Of a stretch of 41,286 bases of DNA, positions 10,837 through 20,280 are shown one piece after another. Origin of the DNA: Nemertoderma westbladi (Eukaryota > Xenacoelomorpha > Nemertodermatida > Nemertodermatidae); assembly GCA_032718475.1 (NCBI GenBank), contig JAUCBJ010007498.1, forward strand, positions 1 through 41,286. Reading direction: 5' to 3'. The position numbers and the translations under genes were made by a program. A model generated the notes under the pieces. It worked only from the letters and a program-made list of their open reading frames with translations. It did not search any database and was not told the origin of the DNA. Numbering within the stretch: position 1 is the stretch's first letter; each line of letters begins with the position of its first letter.

Positions 10837-13800
10837 ATGGCGCCAGTACAGCACTCACCAAAACACGAACCCCAACCACTCCCGCACCAGCGCCTGGCTG
10901 GAGGCAGCCCTTCGCCTACCCCACCTGACAGTCACATGTCTGACCCTCTGAATCAGATGACGCCAAATGAAGAAACCGAACCTGACTCTCTCGCAATGGA
11001 GGAAAATACGGGTCACAACAGACTGATGGGTTCGAGTATGCCCCCCATAAACACACAAACTGACACTACCAGTATAAATACAAAAAAAAACAAAAAATTA
11101 AAGTCATCAACCAACACTCCAAAAAAACATGAACATACAAAACAAAACACCTCAACTTTGGAACCAAAAGAGAAGTCAAAAAAAAAGAATTTATCCAACA
11201 CACACAGTAACAAAATTAATGTAACCTTCTCTACCACCAGCGATACTCTAAACGACATTAGCATATCTGAAATAGAGGAGTCAATGGGCTTTTTTGCCGA
11301 TTCTTCAAAAAACCTATCATCAACGCAGAATGCGCCAACAGCTGAAATCGTCAAAGCCATAACAAAACCAAAGAGAACCAATCCTAGAACCCTAATCCCC
11401 CCCCTACCTAGAGAAATACACCTAATAAAAATACCTGATCCTACTTCACGAGAGAAAACAATCACAACTAGAGGGGATAAAGAATTATATATCAGTGACC
11501 ATATAATAGAATATTTCTTTGGAATATTGGAGATACAGTTTTCACACACCATAACCATCCCCATTGAATTAAGTAAAAAGCTACACCAAAAGGAGTGGGA
11601 TATTTCAGCTGCCCTTAGACATATCACAAGTTCCTGGGATCCAACGACTCAGCAAAACTCAATCATACTCATACCAGACATCGACGATGAACATAAACAT
11701 TTCACACTTCATGTAGCAGATCCAACAAAAAAAATAGTATATACCCTAGATCCCTTGGACGACAATCCAACATCGTCAATTGCTGCCACAATAACCAATT
11801 TATTCAACCTCATACATAAAGTGAAAAACCCTAATAATCTGCAAGAATCACCATGGATCACAAAGCAAAACACGAGACAATACCCGGGACAAAAAAACGG
11901 TTATGACTGTGGGATATACATTTGTCTCTATGGCTTAGCCCTAGCTCAGAAATCTTCATCAATAAGAGAAGACCATGAAAATAGTCCAGAGATCCGTGCA
12001 TGGTTCAAGAGATCTGTAGAAGACTGTCGCATTGAAATAACCGCAACACAACAAGAACCAACCTTCTCAATAGACCCTAACTTGAACAACCTGAATCTAC
12101 TAATGAATGCATCAACAACTGAAGAAATAATGTCTATAATACGTGCTGAAAAACTAATAAACAACCCCAAAGACATTTTCATTAAGACATTGATTCCCTT
12201 GGGATCTGGAACACTAAATAGATTGCAAAAAATTCTGCTAGACCACATAAAACTCTACATTTTAGGAAATAATCCCAGTCTTAGTATAACCGCGGTCAAT
12301 AGACGTTCCATGGAAGAATTATCCACAGATGTGGCTGAGTTTGCTCTCGCTATAGAGAATAATACCATCTCTCAATCGTTTAAAAAGCGTGTAAATTTAG
12401 ATACAATGGATTGTTTCAGCATACTTCAACTGACAGACCTTGTTGCAAATCTACAGCTTGAGGTGAAATCCCTTTCTGGAGCTCATAATGCTGCAATCGA
12501 AACCATTCACCTGCTACAGAACTCAATCACAAATATGACCCTAGAAATAAATGACCTGCAGAAATCAGTAGCATCCGGAACAAAACAACAAAATAAAGCA
12601 GCAAAGAGGCGAACAAAAAAGGAGAAAAAACGGAAGCGCAAACAGAAAAACCAACAGACAAATATTAATAATACTGAAACCTCAATCCAAGACAGCGATG
12701 AATCGCAGGATGAGTCCCAAAGCATCTCAGACTCAGATGACTATGATAGTGATAATTCTACTCCCACCCCGACCCCGACTGATAGCAACGGGGCGAGTTG
12801 CCCAGCCTCCGAAAGTGATGATACCTTTCAAACATGGGATCAGATTGAAACTCCAGAAAAGGAACTTCTTGAAGTCGATATTGATACTGCAAACCTTGTC
12901 TACAATGGACACATTTCAGAATCGAAACCAACTGTAGTCAGACCAAGAACGCTGGAGGAAGTGACATATAATCCAAATGCCTGGACATCTGTACATCATT
13001 CAAATGGGAGGCCTAGCTCTAAACAACAAACAACAAAAGAAACAGCAATACCAATTAGCAACTTATTCAGTAATCTGGATCATGATTCCAAAATAGCAAT
13101 GCTACTTGAGAGACAAAATGTAATCCTACAAAACATAGAGAAGAGCAATAAAAAAGAACACATTCCGACTACAAACCCAGAAGTAACTAAAAAGAAAACA
13201 GACTTGAAAAATAATGAACAAGTGCAAACAATACTAGTGTCAGGTTTACCAAAAAATACAGGATCGGTCAGCCTCTCTCAATTTTGTTACAAACAAACTG
13301 GAATATATCCGGTCCACGTTTGGGTTAGAGGCAATAAAGGAGAAATCAAAGAAGCCATAATAACAGTGCAGCCAGCTGACTACCACATCTTTATAAACAA
13401 CCATATGTGGCCTGGAGACAACCCAACAACATGCAATTACCATAGAAATAGACAAGACAGAAACCGACAAACTACAACTCATAACCCGTATAGTAACAAC
13501 GAACATGACCTTAAAGATAATCATGAGGGAACCAACCACAAAAACTACCAAAGACAATCATATGCTTGGAGCAACAAATCACAATGTCAATCGTGGAAAC
13601 CAACAGACAACTACGGATACAGAGAATCACGAAACAAACCAACAGACAACTACAGATATACATCACACAATTATAGGGGACACAGGGGTAACCTGCTGAA
13701 CAACAACAAACAAAACTCCCGGAACTATTATTGCGATGGAAGCCAATATGACCACAGAGACAAACAACCAGCCTGGAAAGATGGGAACAGAACTCAACGA

Positions 13801-13914
13801 GAAATAAATATTAATGCTTCCGATGAGCAACAAACTATGAACAATGGTTTCATCAACTCTGGGAACTATCGGAAAGAACGGTCCCACACAAGGGACTACA
13901 ATCGGTATTTTTAA
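10837..13914 (+). CDS. Non-LTR retrotransposon ORF1 with Ulp1/C48-like protease domain
   Basis: The 1025-aa protein starts at ATG 10837, which has G at -3 and G at +4. The frame is open a little further upstream, but only from a GTG. Residues 1-195 are disordered and Lys/Thr/Ser-rich. Residues 210-400 form a Ulp1/SENP-like cysteine protease domain: a WLxD-like entry segment (ELYISDHIIEYFF, from 216), His288 in HFTLHVADP, Asp305 in YTLDPL, Gln352 and Cys358 in GQKNGYDCGIYICLY. This is the complete His-Asp-Gln-Cys set of peptidase family C48. Residues 526-590 look like a coiled coil, and 583-608 are a Lys/Arg-rich patch (RRTKKEKKRKRKQK). A Ser/Asp/Glu-rich region and a possible RRM-like domain (ILVSGLP, about 797-870) come next. 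The tail to 1025 is rich in Asn, Gln, Arg and Tyr. The protein is expected to bind element RNA. Cleavage of SUMO- or ubiquitin-like conjugates is inferred from the motif alone. The stop (13912-13914) lies inside ORF2. Confidence 0.88.
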   Translation: MAPVQHSPKHEPQPLPHQRLAGGSPSPTPPDSHMSDPLNQMTPNEETEPDSLAMEENTGHNRLMGSSMPPINTQTDTTSINTKKNKKLKSSTNTPKKHEHTKQNTSTLEPKEKSKKKNLSNTHSNKINVTFSTTSDTLNDISISEIEESMGFFADSSKNLSSTQNAPTAEIVKAITKPKRTNPRTLIPPLPREIHLIKIPDPTSREKTITTRGDKELYISDHIIEYFFGILEIQFSHTITIPIELSKKLHQKEWDISAALRHITSSWDPTTQQNSIILIPDIDDEHKHFTLHVADPTKKIVYTLDPLDDNPTSSIAATITNLFNLIHKVKNPNNLQESPWITKQNTRQYPGQKNGYDCGIYICLYGLALAQKSSSIREDHENSPEIRAWFKRSVEDCRIEITATQQEPTFSIDPNLNNLNLLMNASTTEEIMSIIRAEKLINNPKDIFIKTLIPLGSGTLNRLQKILLDHIKLYILGNNPSLSITAVNRRSMEELSTDVAEFALAIENNTISQSFKKRVNLDTMDCFSILQLTDLVANLQLEVKSLSGAHNAAIETIHLLQNSITNMTLEINDLQKSVASGTKQQNKAAKRRTKKEKKRKRKQKNQQTNINNTETSIQDSDESQDESQSISDSDDYDSDNSTPTPTPTDSNGASCPASESDDTFQTWDQIETPEKELLEVDIDTANLVYNGHISESKPTVVRPRTLEEVTYNPNAWTSVHHSNGRPSSKQQTTKETAIPISNLFSNLDHDSKIAMLLERQNVILQNIEKSNKKEHIPTTNPEVTKKKTDLKNNEQVQTILVSGLPKNTGSVSLSQFCYKQTGIYPVHVWVRGNKGEIKEAIITVQPADYHIFINNHMWPGDNPTTCNYHRNRQDRNRQTTTHNPYSNNEHDLKDNHEGTNHKNYQRQSYAWSNKSQCQSWKPTDNYGYRESRNKPTDNYRYTSHNYRGHRGNLLNNNKQNSRNYYCDGSQYDHRDKQPAWKDGNRTQREININASDEQQTMNNGFINSGNYRKERSHTRDYNRYF

Positions 13915-16900
13915 AACAAACAAAGCAAGCATCTTTATACCTCCGGCAACCACATGTAATACTGAAGCAAAAGTAAACTCTGACCCTGATAGAAACTTTC
14001 ATACAAACCCATTAGGTTTGAACATCATAACATTTAACTGCCAAGGCTACACAAGAAATAAAAAGTACATTTACTCCCTCCTACATAATGAAGACCCACA
14101 CATTCTGGTACTACAAGAGCATTGGCTCAGCTGTAGAGAAGCTCAGTTCAACTTTAACAAAAAAAACCTACCAGCCGGCTACACCTGTTATACCTTTTCT
14201 GTAGCCGAAGGAATGAAGTCAAATAAAAAACGAGTACGTGGAGAAGGTGGTCTAGCCTTCCTAATTAAAGATGATATCTGCACATACTGTTCATCTGTTA
14301 CCACTACCTCTGACCGACTGATTGCGATGACAATTGATGATCACTTCCACTGCAATATCACTATCATAGGAACATATATGCCCTTTGATAATAAATCAAA
14401 CTACTCACGAACCAACTATTTAGAGGAATGCGGAAAGCTTACATCAATAATTGATGATTTAATACAAAATGGAAATGAAATAATCATAGCCGGAGACATA
14501 AATGGTGATATAACCCACAACGAAGACCATAATGAAGAAAATAAAAGATCTACCTTTGGAACAATTTTTCACACACAAATTGTCGGTCCCTATAAATTAC
14601 AAGCCTTTTCAAGCACACACTCCAAAACAACAGGCGGAAACGCAACCTATTTTTTCAAATCAAGAACAGGAATCACAATAAGAAGCTCCCTAATAGATCA
14701 TATAATATCCTCAGAAAACATTACTAATTGTTTAGAAGAACGCCATATCTTCCAACAAAACGATGATAACATTTCTGATCATACACCTGTCTCCTGCAAC
14801 TTCAACATTCCTCAAATGGAGCACAAACAAAAATTACAAAACAAACCGGCGTGGAGGAATACTAGACCTCGCTTCTTTCTATTTAAAGAAGCAACAACAG
14901 AACAGAAAGAAGCCTATAGAAAATCTGTTAATGACGAGCTACTGAGCTTTAGCAAAATCTTGCTTAACGATGATGGTGTTTCGTACTCAACAAACAAATT
15001 GCTACCAGAAGAGATGGTTAAAAAGATTAACCATACAATACTACAATCTGCCAAACACCACATCCCGTCCATAATACCCAAAAAATTGAAACGCTGGAAG
15101 AACCATGGAAACAATGGCAAGACACTCCCAACTCGGTCTACTATATCACTGAAATCTCTAGAAATGATAAAAATTAAACGAACTTCCAACAACAACTTAA
15201 CGTTGAAAGACGCCTCCCTTCAGAGACTACAAGAGGGTCGTATAAGAGCCAAATTAGCACATAGAGCATACCATGAACATATTTTGAGTCTCGCCCAAAC
15301 ATGTGCAAACGACACAGACAAATTCTGGAACAAACTCAAACGTGAGGAAACCAATCATACTACCATCACAGAAGCGAATGCGAATAAACTCTATACCCAC
15401 TATAAAGATTTCTTTGAGACAGACAGTAGTGATAAAAATAGCCACCAACAAACCACCAACGACGAAACTCAAGTCGACGGGGAAAACCTAGAAAGTAGTC
15501 CAACTAGTGAGCTCTTCAATGCCAAACTCTTTACAATCCAAGACATAAAGACTGCAATAGAATCACTTAATAAGGGAAAGGCGTCCGATTTTGCTAACAT
15601 AACAACAGAGCACCTAATTAATGCATCATCAAATACTATGTGTAAATATATTGCTTTCCTTTTCAACAGCATGACCCATTGTGGAGTCTTTCCGGACAAC
15701 CTATGTGCGAGTCTCTTACTACCACACATCAAGAATGCTACTAGAAAGAAAAACGATACAACAAATTACAGAGGAATTTCAATCTCATCAATCTTCGTCA
15801 AGCTGTGGGAAATTGTAGTTCTGAGCGAATTCACTCGAGAAGCAACTAGCCATCTCCAAATGGCATACAAGAAAGGAATCAATGGAGAAATCCCCTACAT
15901 GGTAGCCAATAAACTAATTAAGCGTTTTAATGCAGGTGGCTCAGACGTCCACGTGCTCTCAATAGACTTATCTGCGGCTTTCGACTGCGTAAACCACAAA
16001 TCTCTCTTTAGTAAGCTTAGGGAAACAAATATCGATAAACCCTGGTTACAACTACTCGAATCACTCTACAAAAAATCTACAGCTTATGTAAGAACAGGAC
16101 GACGTTTATACACACAATCAATCAAACTATCCAAAGGCGTAAGACAAGGGGGAGTATTATCTGCCTGGCTCTTTAATTTTTATCTAAAAGAATTATTCGT
16201 CAACATAGAATCATTAGGATTAGGTATACACATCAACAAGCACTCCTACCCTATAATTGGGTATGCAGATGACATACTGCTTCTAGCAAACCTAAAGAGC
16301 GATCTACAGAAGTTAACAACAGTCTGTACTACCTACTTCTCTGCACATGGCCTAAAAGCGAACCCAACAAAATCCCATTATGTTATCTGCTCACCAACAA
16401 CAAAGACAACCACTAAACAAACCCTGAAAGTTGGTCACACTACCCTAGAACACGAAAATAGTTGTCGATACCTAGGACTGCCCTTCCCCTTAACTCAGGA
16501 CAGCCTAAAAGACAACTTCGTCAAAAGGTGCTGGTGGAATGTGGCGCGATTAAAGAACCGGGGGTTATCAACTTCTGATGTGCCCCTGATAGTTACGAAG
16601 ACCATATGGAAAACCATTTGCACCCCATCAATCCTATATGGAACAGCAAATTACACAGATGCTATCACCAACGATTTTGAAGTCTTTTTTCGAAAGGCTA
16701 TGAGATCAATATTAGGTGTCAAAAACTACGTATCAAACAATACCCTGTACCTTCTCCTAGGACAAGAAACCCTATCATCCCTAGTGGCATACAACAAATG
16801 TAGGATCATATACAGTGCTTTCAACTCTCGCAATCCAAAAATAATATACCTCTTCGCCTGGCTTCTAGCGCAGCATAGCCTTAATATATATAAAGACCCC

Positions 16901-17152
16901 CTATTTGATGACTACAACGCTGCGTCGTGGATTTACGGACTACCATGCATAACCAGCCTAGTAACGGCATCCTACAGCACCAAACATACCATAAAGAATG
17001 CGAAAGAACGCAACAAGCCAACAGCCAAATATAAGGACATTTTCAATGCGCTGTTTTTAAATAGTATCCTAAACAACATCAACTCAGAAAACCACGTAAG
17101 GCATGAATGTATCCTTGATTTTTATGGAATCGAAAAATCAACCACACAATAA
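13844..17152 (+). CDS. Non-LTR retrotransposon ORF2: APE endonuclease and reverse transcriptase
   Basis: The 1102-aa polyprotein starts at ATG 13844 (A at -3, G at +4). It is the only Met before the endonuclease core and lies 71 nt inside ORF1 in the +1 frame. The APE-like endonuclease spans about 58-320: Asn65 (ITFNCQG), Glu92 (LQEHWL), GTYMPFD, Asp218/Asn220 (AGDINGD), and Asp312-His313 (SDHTPV), all present. The reverse transcriptase spans about 570-850: NYRGISISS (641), Asp708 in SIDLSAAFD, VRQGGVLSAWLFN (766), and YADD at 807-810. Both RT aspartate motifs are intact. The C-terminal 250 residues have no CCHC zinc knuckle or RNase H that I can see. The enzyme would nick target DNA and prime cDNA synthesis on the element RNA (target-primed reverse transcription). 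No stop or frameshift is present. Translation by reinitiation or by +1 frameshifting from ORF1 are both possible. Confidence 0.92.
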   Translation: MVSSTLGTIGKNGPTQGTTIGIFKTNKASIFIPPATTCNTEAKVNSDPDRNFHTNPLGLNIITFNCQGYTRNKKYIYSLLHNEDPHILVLQEHWLSCREAQFNFNKKNLPAGYTCYTFSVAEGMKSNKKRVRGEGGLAFLIKDDICTYCSSVTTTSDRLIAMTIDDHFHCNITIIGTYMPFDNKSNYSRTNYLEECGKLTSIIDDLIQNGNEIIIAGDINGDITHNEDHNEENKRSTFGTIFHTQIVGPYKLQAFSSTHSKTTGGNATYFFKSRTGITIRSSLIDHIISSENITNCLEERHIFQQNDDNISDHTPVSCNFNIPQMEHKQKLQNKPAWRNTRPRFFLFKEATTEQKEAYRKSVNDELLSFSKILLNDDGVSYSTNKLLPEEMVKKINHTILQSAKHHIPSIIPKKLKRWKNHGNNGKTLPTRSTISLKSLEMIKIKRTSNNNLTLKDASLQRLQEGRIRAKLAHRAYHEHILSLAQTCANDTDKFWNKLKREETNHTTITEANANKLYTHYKDFFETDSSDKNSHQQTTNDETQVDGENLESSPTSELFNAKLFTIQDIKTAIESLNKGKASDFANITTEHLINASSNTMCKYIAFLFNSMTHCGVFPDNLCASLLLPHIKNATRKKNDTTNYRGISISSIFVKLWEIVVLSEFTREATSHLQMAYKKGINGEIPYMVANKLIKRFNAGGSDVHVLSIDLSAAFDCVNHKSLFSKLRETNIDKPWLQLLESLYKKSTAYVRTGRRLYTQSIKLSKGVRQGGVLSAWLFNFYLKELFVNIESLGLGIHINKHSYPIIGYADDILLLANLKSDLQKLTTVCTTYFSAHGLKANPTKSHYVICSPTTKTTTKQTLKVGHTTLEHENSCRYLGLPFPLTQDSLKDNFVKRCWWNVARLKNRGLSTSDVPLIVTKTIWKTICTPSILYGTANYTDAITNDFEVFFRKAMRSILGVKNYVSNNTLYLLLGQETLSSLVAYNKCRIIYSAFNSRNPKIIYLFAWLLAQHSLNIYKDPLFDDYNAASWIYGLPCITSLVTASYSTKHTIKNAKERNKPTAKYKDIFNALFLNSILNNINSENHVRHECILDFYGIEKSTTQ

Positions 17153-17322
17153 TAACTCATGACTAGGTACACACAGAGCTAACTATCACCATGGTGTCTT
17201 TGAGTGACCTGACTTTTATTGATTTATTGTTTTATTGATTTACTGATTTATTGATTTATTTTTTGATTATTGACCGTTTTAATTATAGCCTGCCGGGGCG
17301 TATGCCGTGCAAATGAATGAAT
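17153..17322 (+). other. 3' UTR and (ATGA)n tail of the retrotransposon
   Basis: About 170 nt follow the ORF2 stop. They contain a T-rich block of repeated ATTGATTT/ATTTACTG units (17219-17270) and a GC-containing end (TGCCGGGGCGTATGCCGTGC), then AAATGAATGAATGA. A short ATGA/TGAA tail is typical of L2-related and some CR1/I-related elements, which prime on tetranucleotide tails and not on poly-A. The element is taken to end at about 17322, where an unrelated open frame begins. Confidence 0.65.
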
Positions 17323-17599
17323 GATCGGAGGCACTATCGCAGAGGATTGGGATATGCTTTACAACAAGGGGTTGATATCAGAGGAGTTCTACAACGCAGC
17401 CAAAGAAAAGAGAGTGACCGGGGAGTTATGCGACAGCATGGCAGAAGAATTCGCGCAGGGGGACGCGAAGATTGAGGAAAAGATTGCCAAAGAATGCAGG
17501 GAGGATGCAAAGAAAGATGGGGTGTTCAGTGCAGCGCCAATTACCCCCATTGCTAAATCTCTGATCATCCTTGCCATTATTACCATTGGACTATTCTAG
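17321..17599 (+). CDS. Unrecognised 92-codon ORF directly after the retrotransposon tail
   Basis: The frame opens with the ATG formed by the last ATGA of the tail (17321) and runs to TAG at 17597-17599. The product is strongly charged and helical-looking (GLISEEFYNAAKEKRVTGEL, then EEFAQGDAKIEEKIAKECR). It ends in a hydrophobic stretch (SLIILAIITIGLF), like a tail anchor. GC content and codon use differ from the AT-rich flanks, so it looks like real coding sequence cut at its 5' side by the retrotransposon insertion. The start Met is probably accidental. It could be a terminal host exon (AG acceptor candidates near 17330 and 17343) or the 3' end of another mobile element's ORF. No family is recognised. 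Confidence 0.4.
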   Translation: MIGGTIAEDWDMLYNKGLISEEFYNAAKEKRVTGELCDSMAEEFAQGDAKIEEKIAKECREDAKKDGVFSAAPITPIAKSLIILAIITIGLF

Positions 17600-17969
17600 A
17601 ACTAGAATTATGTAGACTGTACTCATACAGTTCGCTACATATGCCAAACTGTGGTCTATACTTTAGTATTATTTCTTTGGGTTCATCACTAAACTTAGTA
17701 CATCTATACTGTAATACCGGAAACTGTATTTACACACAAGTATATGTGTTGAGACACGTCAGTTATAATTATTATTATTCATACTTATTACTTCGTGGGG
17801 CCTTCGCGCAGCACGAGGCGCAGTTATGAATTGAGCGATTCTATCTCAAAGTCGGTATTTAACAAATTTAGTGCAGGCGACACATTTGTAAGAAATATTA
17901 AAAATATTCTTAAATTATTTTACCATGTCAATGCCTCAACGAAATTTATTTAGCTTCTAGTCCCTTCTA
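17600..17969. other. Non-coding; includes the 3' UTR of the minus-strand element
   Basis: From about 17969 down to about 17775 on the minus strand lies the 3' UTR of the decayed element described next. It ends in GCGCCTCGTGCTGCGCGAAG and a CGAAG-TAATAAGTATG-AATAATAATAAT trinucleotide tail near 17766-17790. The segment 17600-17765 holds only short open frames and no recognisable feature. Confidence 0.4.
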
Positions 17970-19130
17970 CTAGGTCGTGCGAACTCGGACAGTGGAAATG
18001 AGATCCTTCCAGGCTTCCCGATTCTCCATAGTTGTCGCAATTTCGTTTCTCCCAAGTTCAGTATCCCTTTCAAGTTGATCTATATATGTTATGGCCGCTC
18101 GTCCACGAGTACGCTTTCCAGGAGTTGGTTGCCAGAAAAGTAGATCTGGTATGACCTCGTCTTTACTTCCCCAGCAGTGCCCACTGAATCTTAATCTGCG
18201 TTCACTGAGGGTGGTTACAGGTGGTATTGTACCATAGAGCTCGGCGTGTTGTCTCCAGCTGATGTTTAGGGCTGCCCTTAGTAGTCTTGTGCAGCAACCA
18301 TCAATTCGGTTTTCAAGTGATTTAGTCAGTGTCCAGGTCTCACCCCCGTATAAAAATACACATTCCACTGTGGCTCGAATGAACTTAGTCTTCAGGTGCC
18401 TGGAGAGATCTGATTTCCAGATGGTATCCATTTTTGATGGAGCTACCCAAGCCTTTGCTTTCCTAACTTCTATGTCTTTTTTGCTACTCTCTATCCATGA
18501 TCCAAGGTACTGGAAGTCATCGACCTTCCTTAGTTGATTATTATCAATGGTTGTCAAGTTACCATTTACATTACAAGTCATGAATTCGGTCTTGGTAGCA
18601 TTTATATGCAATCCAACCTCCTTAGCAGCCCTCTCCACTTTATTCAGTAGAAGTTGTGCATCTGCTAGCGTATTAGAGAGCAGGGCGATGTCATCCGCAA
18701 AGTCGGTCTCTGTGACTGTAGTTGCCGGATATCTACTACTTCTGCGTTCTTGTAGTATGAATCCCAGATCTTTACCCTTTGTAGCCAACCTCATTGCGTA
18801 ATCCAGTACAATTACAAACAGTAATGGTGCTAATGTGTCACCTTGCAGTACGCCAGCCGGGATTGAGAAGAACTCAGTTACACTATTTGGTGAGAGTACC
18901 AGCGCTTCTGTGTCACAATATAACAATCCAATGCCAGCGACAATTACCTCTGGTATTCCATAAGCTCTTAGGATTTCAAGCATTTTACCTCTATGGATGG
19001 AGTCGAATGCCTTCTTGAAGTCCACAAAAGTCATGACTGCGGGGAGATTCTTTGACTTAATTCCCTCAATCAGTCTCCGAAGCGCAAGTATCTGAGCTTC
19101 GTTGATCTATTTGGGCGAAATCCGTTTTGA
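17970..19130 (-). pseudogene. Non-LTR retrotransposon reverse transcriptase (RTE/RTE-X-like), decayed
   Basis: The minus strand has 354 open codons from 19034 to the TAG at 17972-17970. They carry RT motifs: TFVDFKKAFDSIHR (catalytic Asp), GVLQGDTLAPLLFVIVLDYA, TDFADDIALL (FADD at about 18690-18701), and LHINATKTEFM. The C-terminal domain follows, with YGGETWTLTKSLENRIDGCC and LRFSGHCWGSKDEV. The frame is incomplete at its N side. A frameshift near 19095 separates it from the upstream NGFRPNRS motif, and further upstream the endonuclease C-terminus and RT N-terminus are deleted. The GDTLAP and WTLTK signatures are those I associate with RTE-X-like elements. The copy is dead, with the downstream part well preserved. 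Confidence 0.85.
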
Positions 19131-19140
19131 CTCTTACACA

Positions 19141-19932
19141 GCAGTTTCTATATTTCGGCCAATTTGAGCATTCAGGTCACCAGCAATGACTTTGACGTTT
19201 TGTGTCGGAATGTCCTCTTTATAAGTCCTGTCAGATCTTCATAAAACTTGACTGCTTGTTCTGGCTCTGAGGCATTGGTTGTACTGTAGCAACATATAAC
19301 TGTTGCCTTGGGATTCCACTCTAATGCTGCAACCATGAGCATGAGCAGTGGAATTTATAGATTCGATGCTGTTTAGGGTCTGAAGTGCAAATGGGTTTAG
19401 CAGAATTCCTACTCCACCAATTGATGCATTGGGCGGATATCGTACTGCTGAGCTTGTTACTAACGTCCAGCCATTTCCAATGTCATTGTACTTCATGGCA
19501 GTATTTTCATGACAAATCCGATGTTCTTGGATACAGATGATGTCGATGTTATATTCCATTGCCAGAGCGACTATGTCACCCTGTTTGTTATGTGCTTTCA
19601 GCGTGCATGCGTTCATTGTGGCAATATTTTGTGTCTTTTTACATTTCAACAGGTTGGTTCTTCTTTCTTCTCTGTCTTTTGTTCCAGTAGCCGATTTTTC
19701 GACCCTAGTCTGGTGTACCACTGAGGGTCGCGGTCCTTGTTGACCCGGGCGACGACCGAGCCGGTATTTCTCCTGGAGGGTTCTCATGCTCATATCTTTC
19801 AGTTGCGAGAGTAAACCGCTTGTGGTCGCAACTCTTACAAGCGTCTTCGCAGTAGGTCGCCGTTGGTTGATTACCTTCCGCCGACCTTGTCAGCATGTCT
19901 AGCCGTTGGTTGATTACCTTCCGCCTATCCAT
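19141..19932 (-). pseudogene. APE endonuclease part of the same minus-strand non-LTR element, frameshifted
   Basis: Minus-strand frames encode the N-terminal half of an APE-like endonuclease: NIATMNACTLK (catalytic Asn region), IDIICIQEHRI (catalytic Glu), SIGGVGILL, then, after a frameshift near 19315, NPKATVICCYSTTNASE. After another shift near 19195 comes VIAGDLNAQIG (GDLN at 19170-19181). The sequence then jumps directly to the RT motif NGFRPNRS. The C-terminal endonuclease and N-terminal RT are therefore deleted at about 19140. Upstream, 19705-19932 holds a further out-of-frame segment beginning MDRRKVINQRLDML. Confidence 0.75.
19867..19925. repeat. Short direct repeat in 5' region of the minus-strand element
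   Basis: CCGTTGGTTGATTACCTTCC is present twice, about 44 bp apart (near 19859 and 19903). The repeat falls in the possible N-terminal coding region and may be a local duplication. Confidence 0.6.
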
Positions 19933-20280
19933 GGCCTACAGCCCTGCTGCTGACTCTAGGGGACCTTTTGTTACACCCTGAACCAAGTGTGCCTCATGGG
20001 TTAGGATACCTAACATTGGTAAAGGAGCATCCAGTATAGACTGAGGGGCATTGCAGATGTATGCTCAAGCCTTTGCCTTCAATGGTGCCCTAGGCGCTAT
20101 AGCCCTCAATGACTTATTTAGGTGATGGGGCTAACCAACCCACTCTTGATCAACTAAATAATGAATATGCTATGCTTATCGGGCCTGCCCTACTGGGCTG
20201 ACAGCTACAGGTAGTACCACATTACTGCCATACATAGTGGTAGCAGGATCTGGGGACCCTGACCTGACACTATTTAATTA

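Larger units (their letters stand above)
10837..17322 (+). mobile_element. Full-coding-length two-ORF non-LTR retrotransposon with Ulp1-type ORF1
   Basis: Two long uninterrupted ORFs in LINE order: ORF1 (protease, coiled coil, basic, RNA-binding-like) and ORF2 (APE endonuclease plus reverse transcriptase). They are followed by a short 3' UTR and a tail of ATGA repeats. There is no LTR, integrase or RNase H. Neither ORF shows a lesion, which suggests a recent insertion. The 5' UTR must lie upstream of 10837 but its start is not visible. No clear target-site duplication was found. RT sequence features (VRQGGVLSAWLFN, GYADDILLLA) and the tetranucleotide tail fit the wide CR1/L2/I group of APE-type elements. 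I cannot fix the clade without alignment. Confidence 0.85.
17775..20280 (-). mobile_element. Internally deleted RTE-X-like non-LTR retrotransposon
   Basis: This groups the endonuclease and RT remnants with the probable 5' UTR (19933-20280, minus-strand sense) and a 3' tail of AAT repeats near 17770. Boundaries are approximate. At least three frameshifts and one large internal deletion make it non-autonomous. It lies between the 92-codon ORF and the 55-bp array. Confidence 0.6.
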
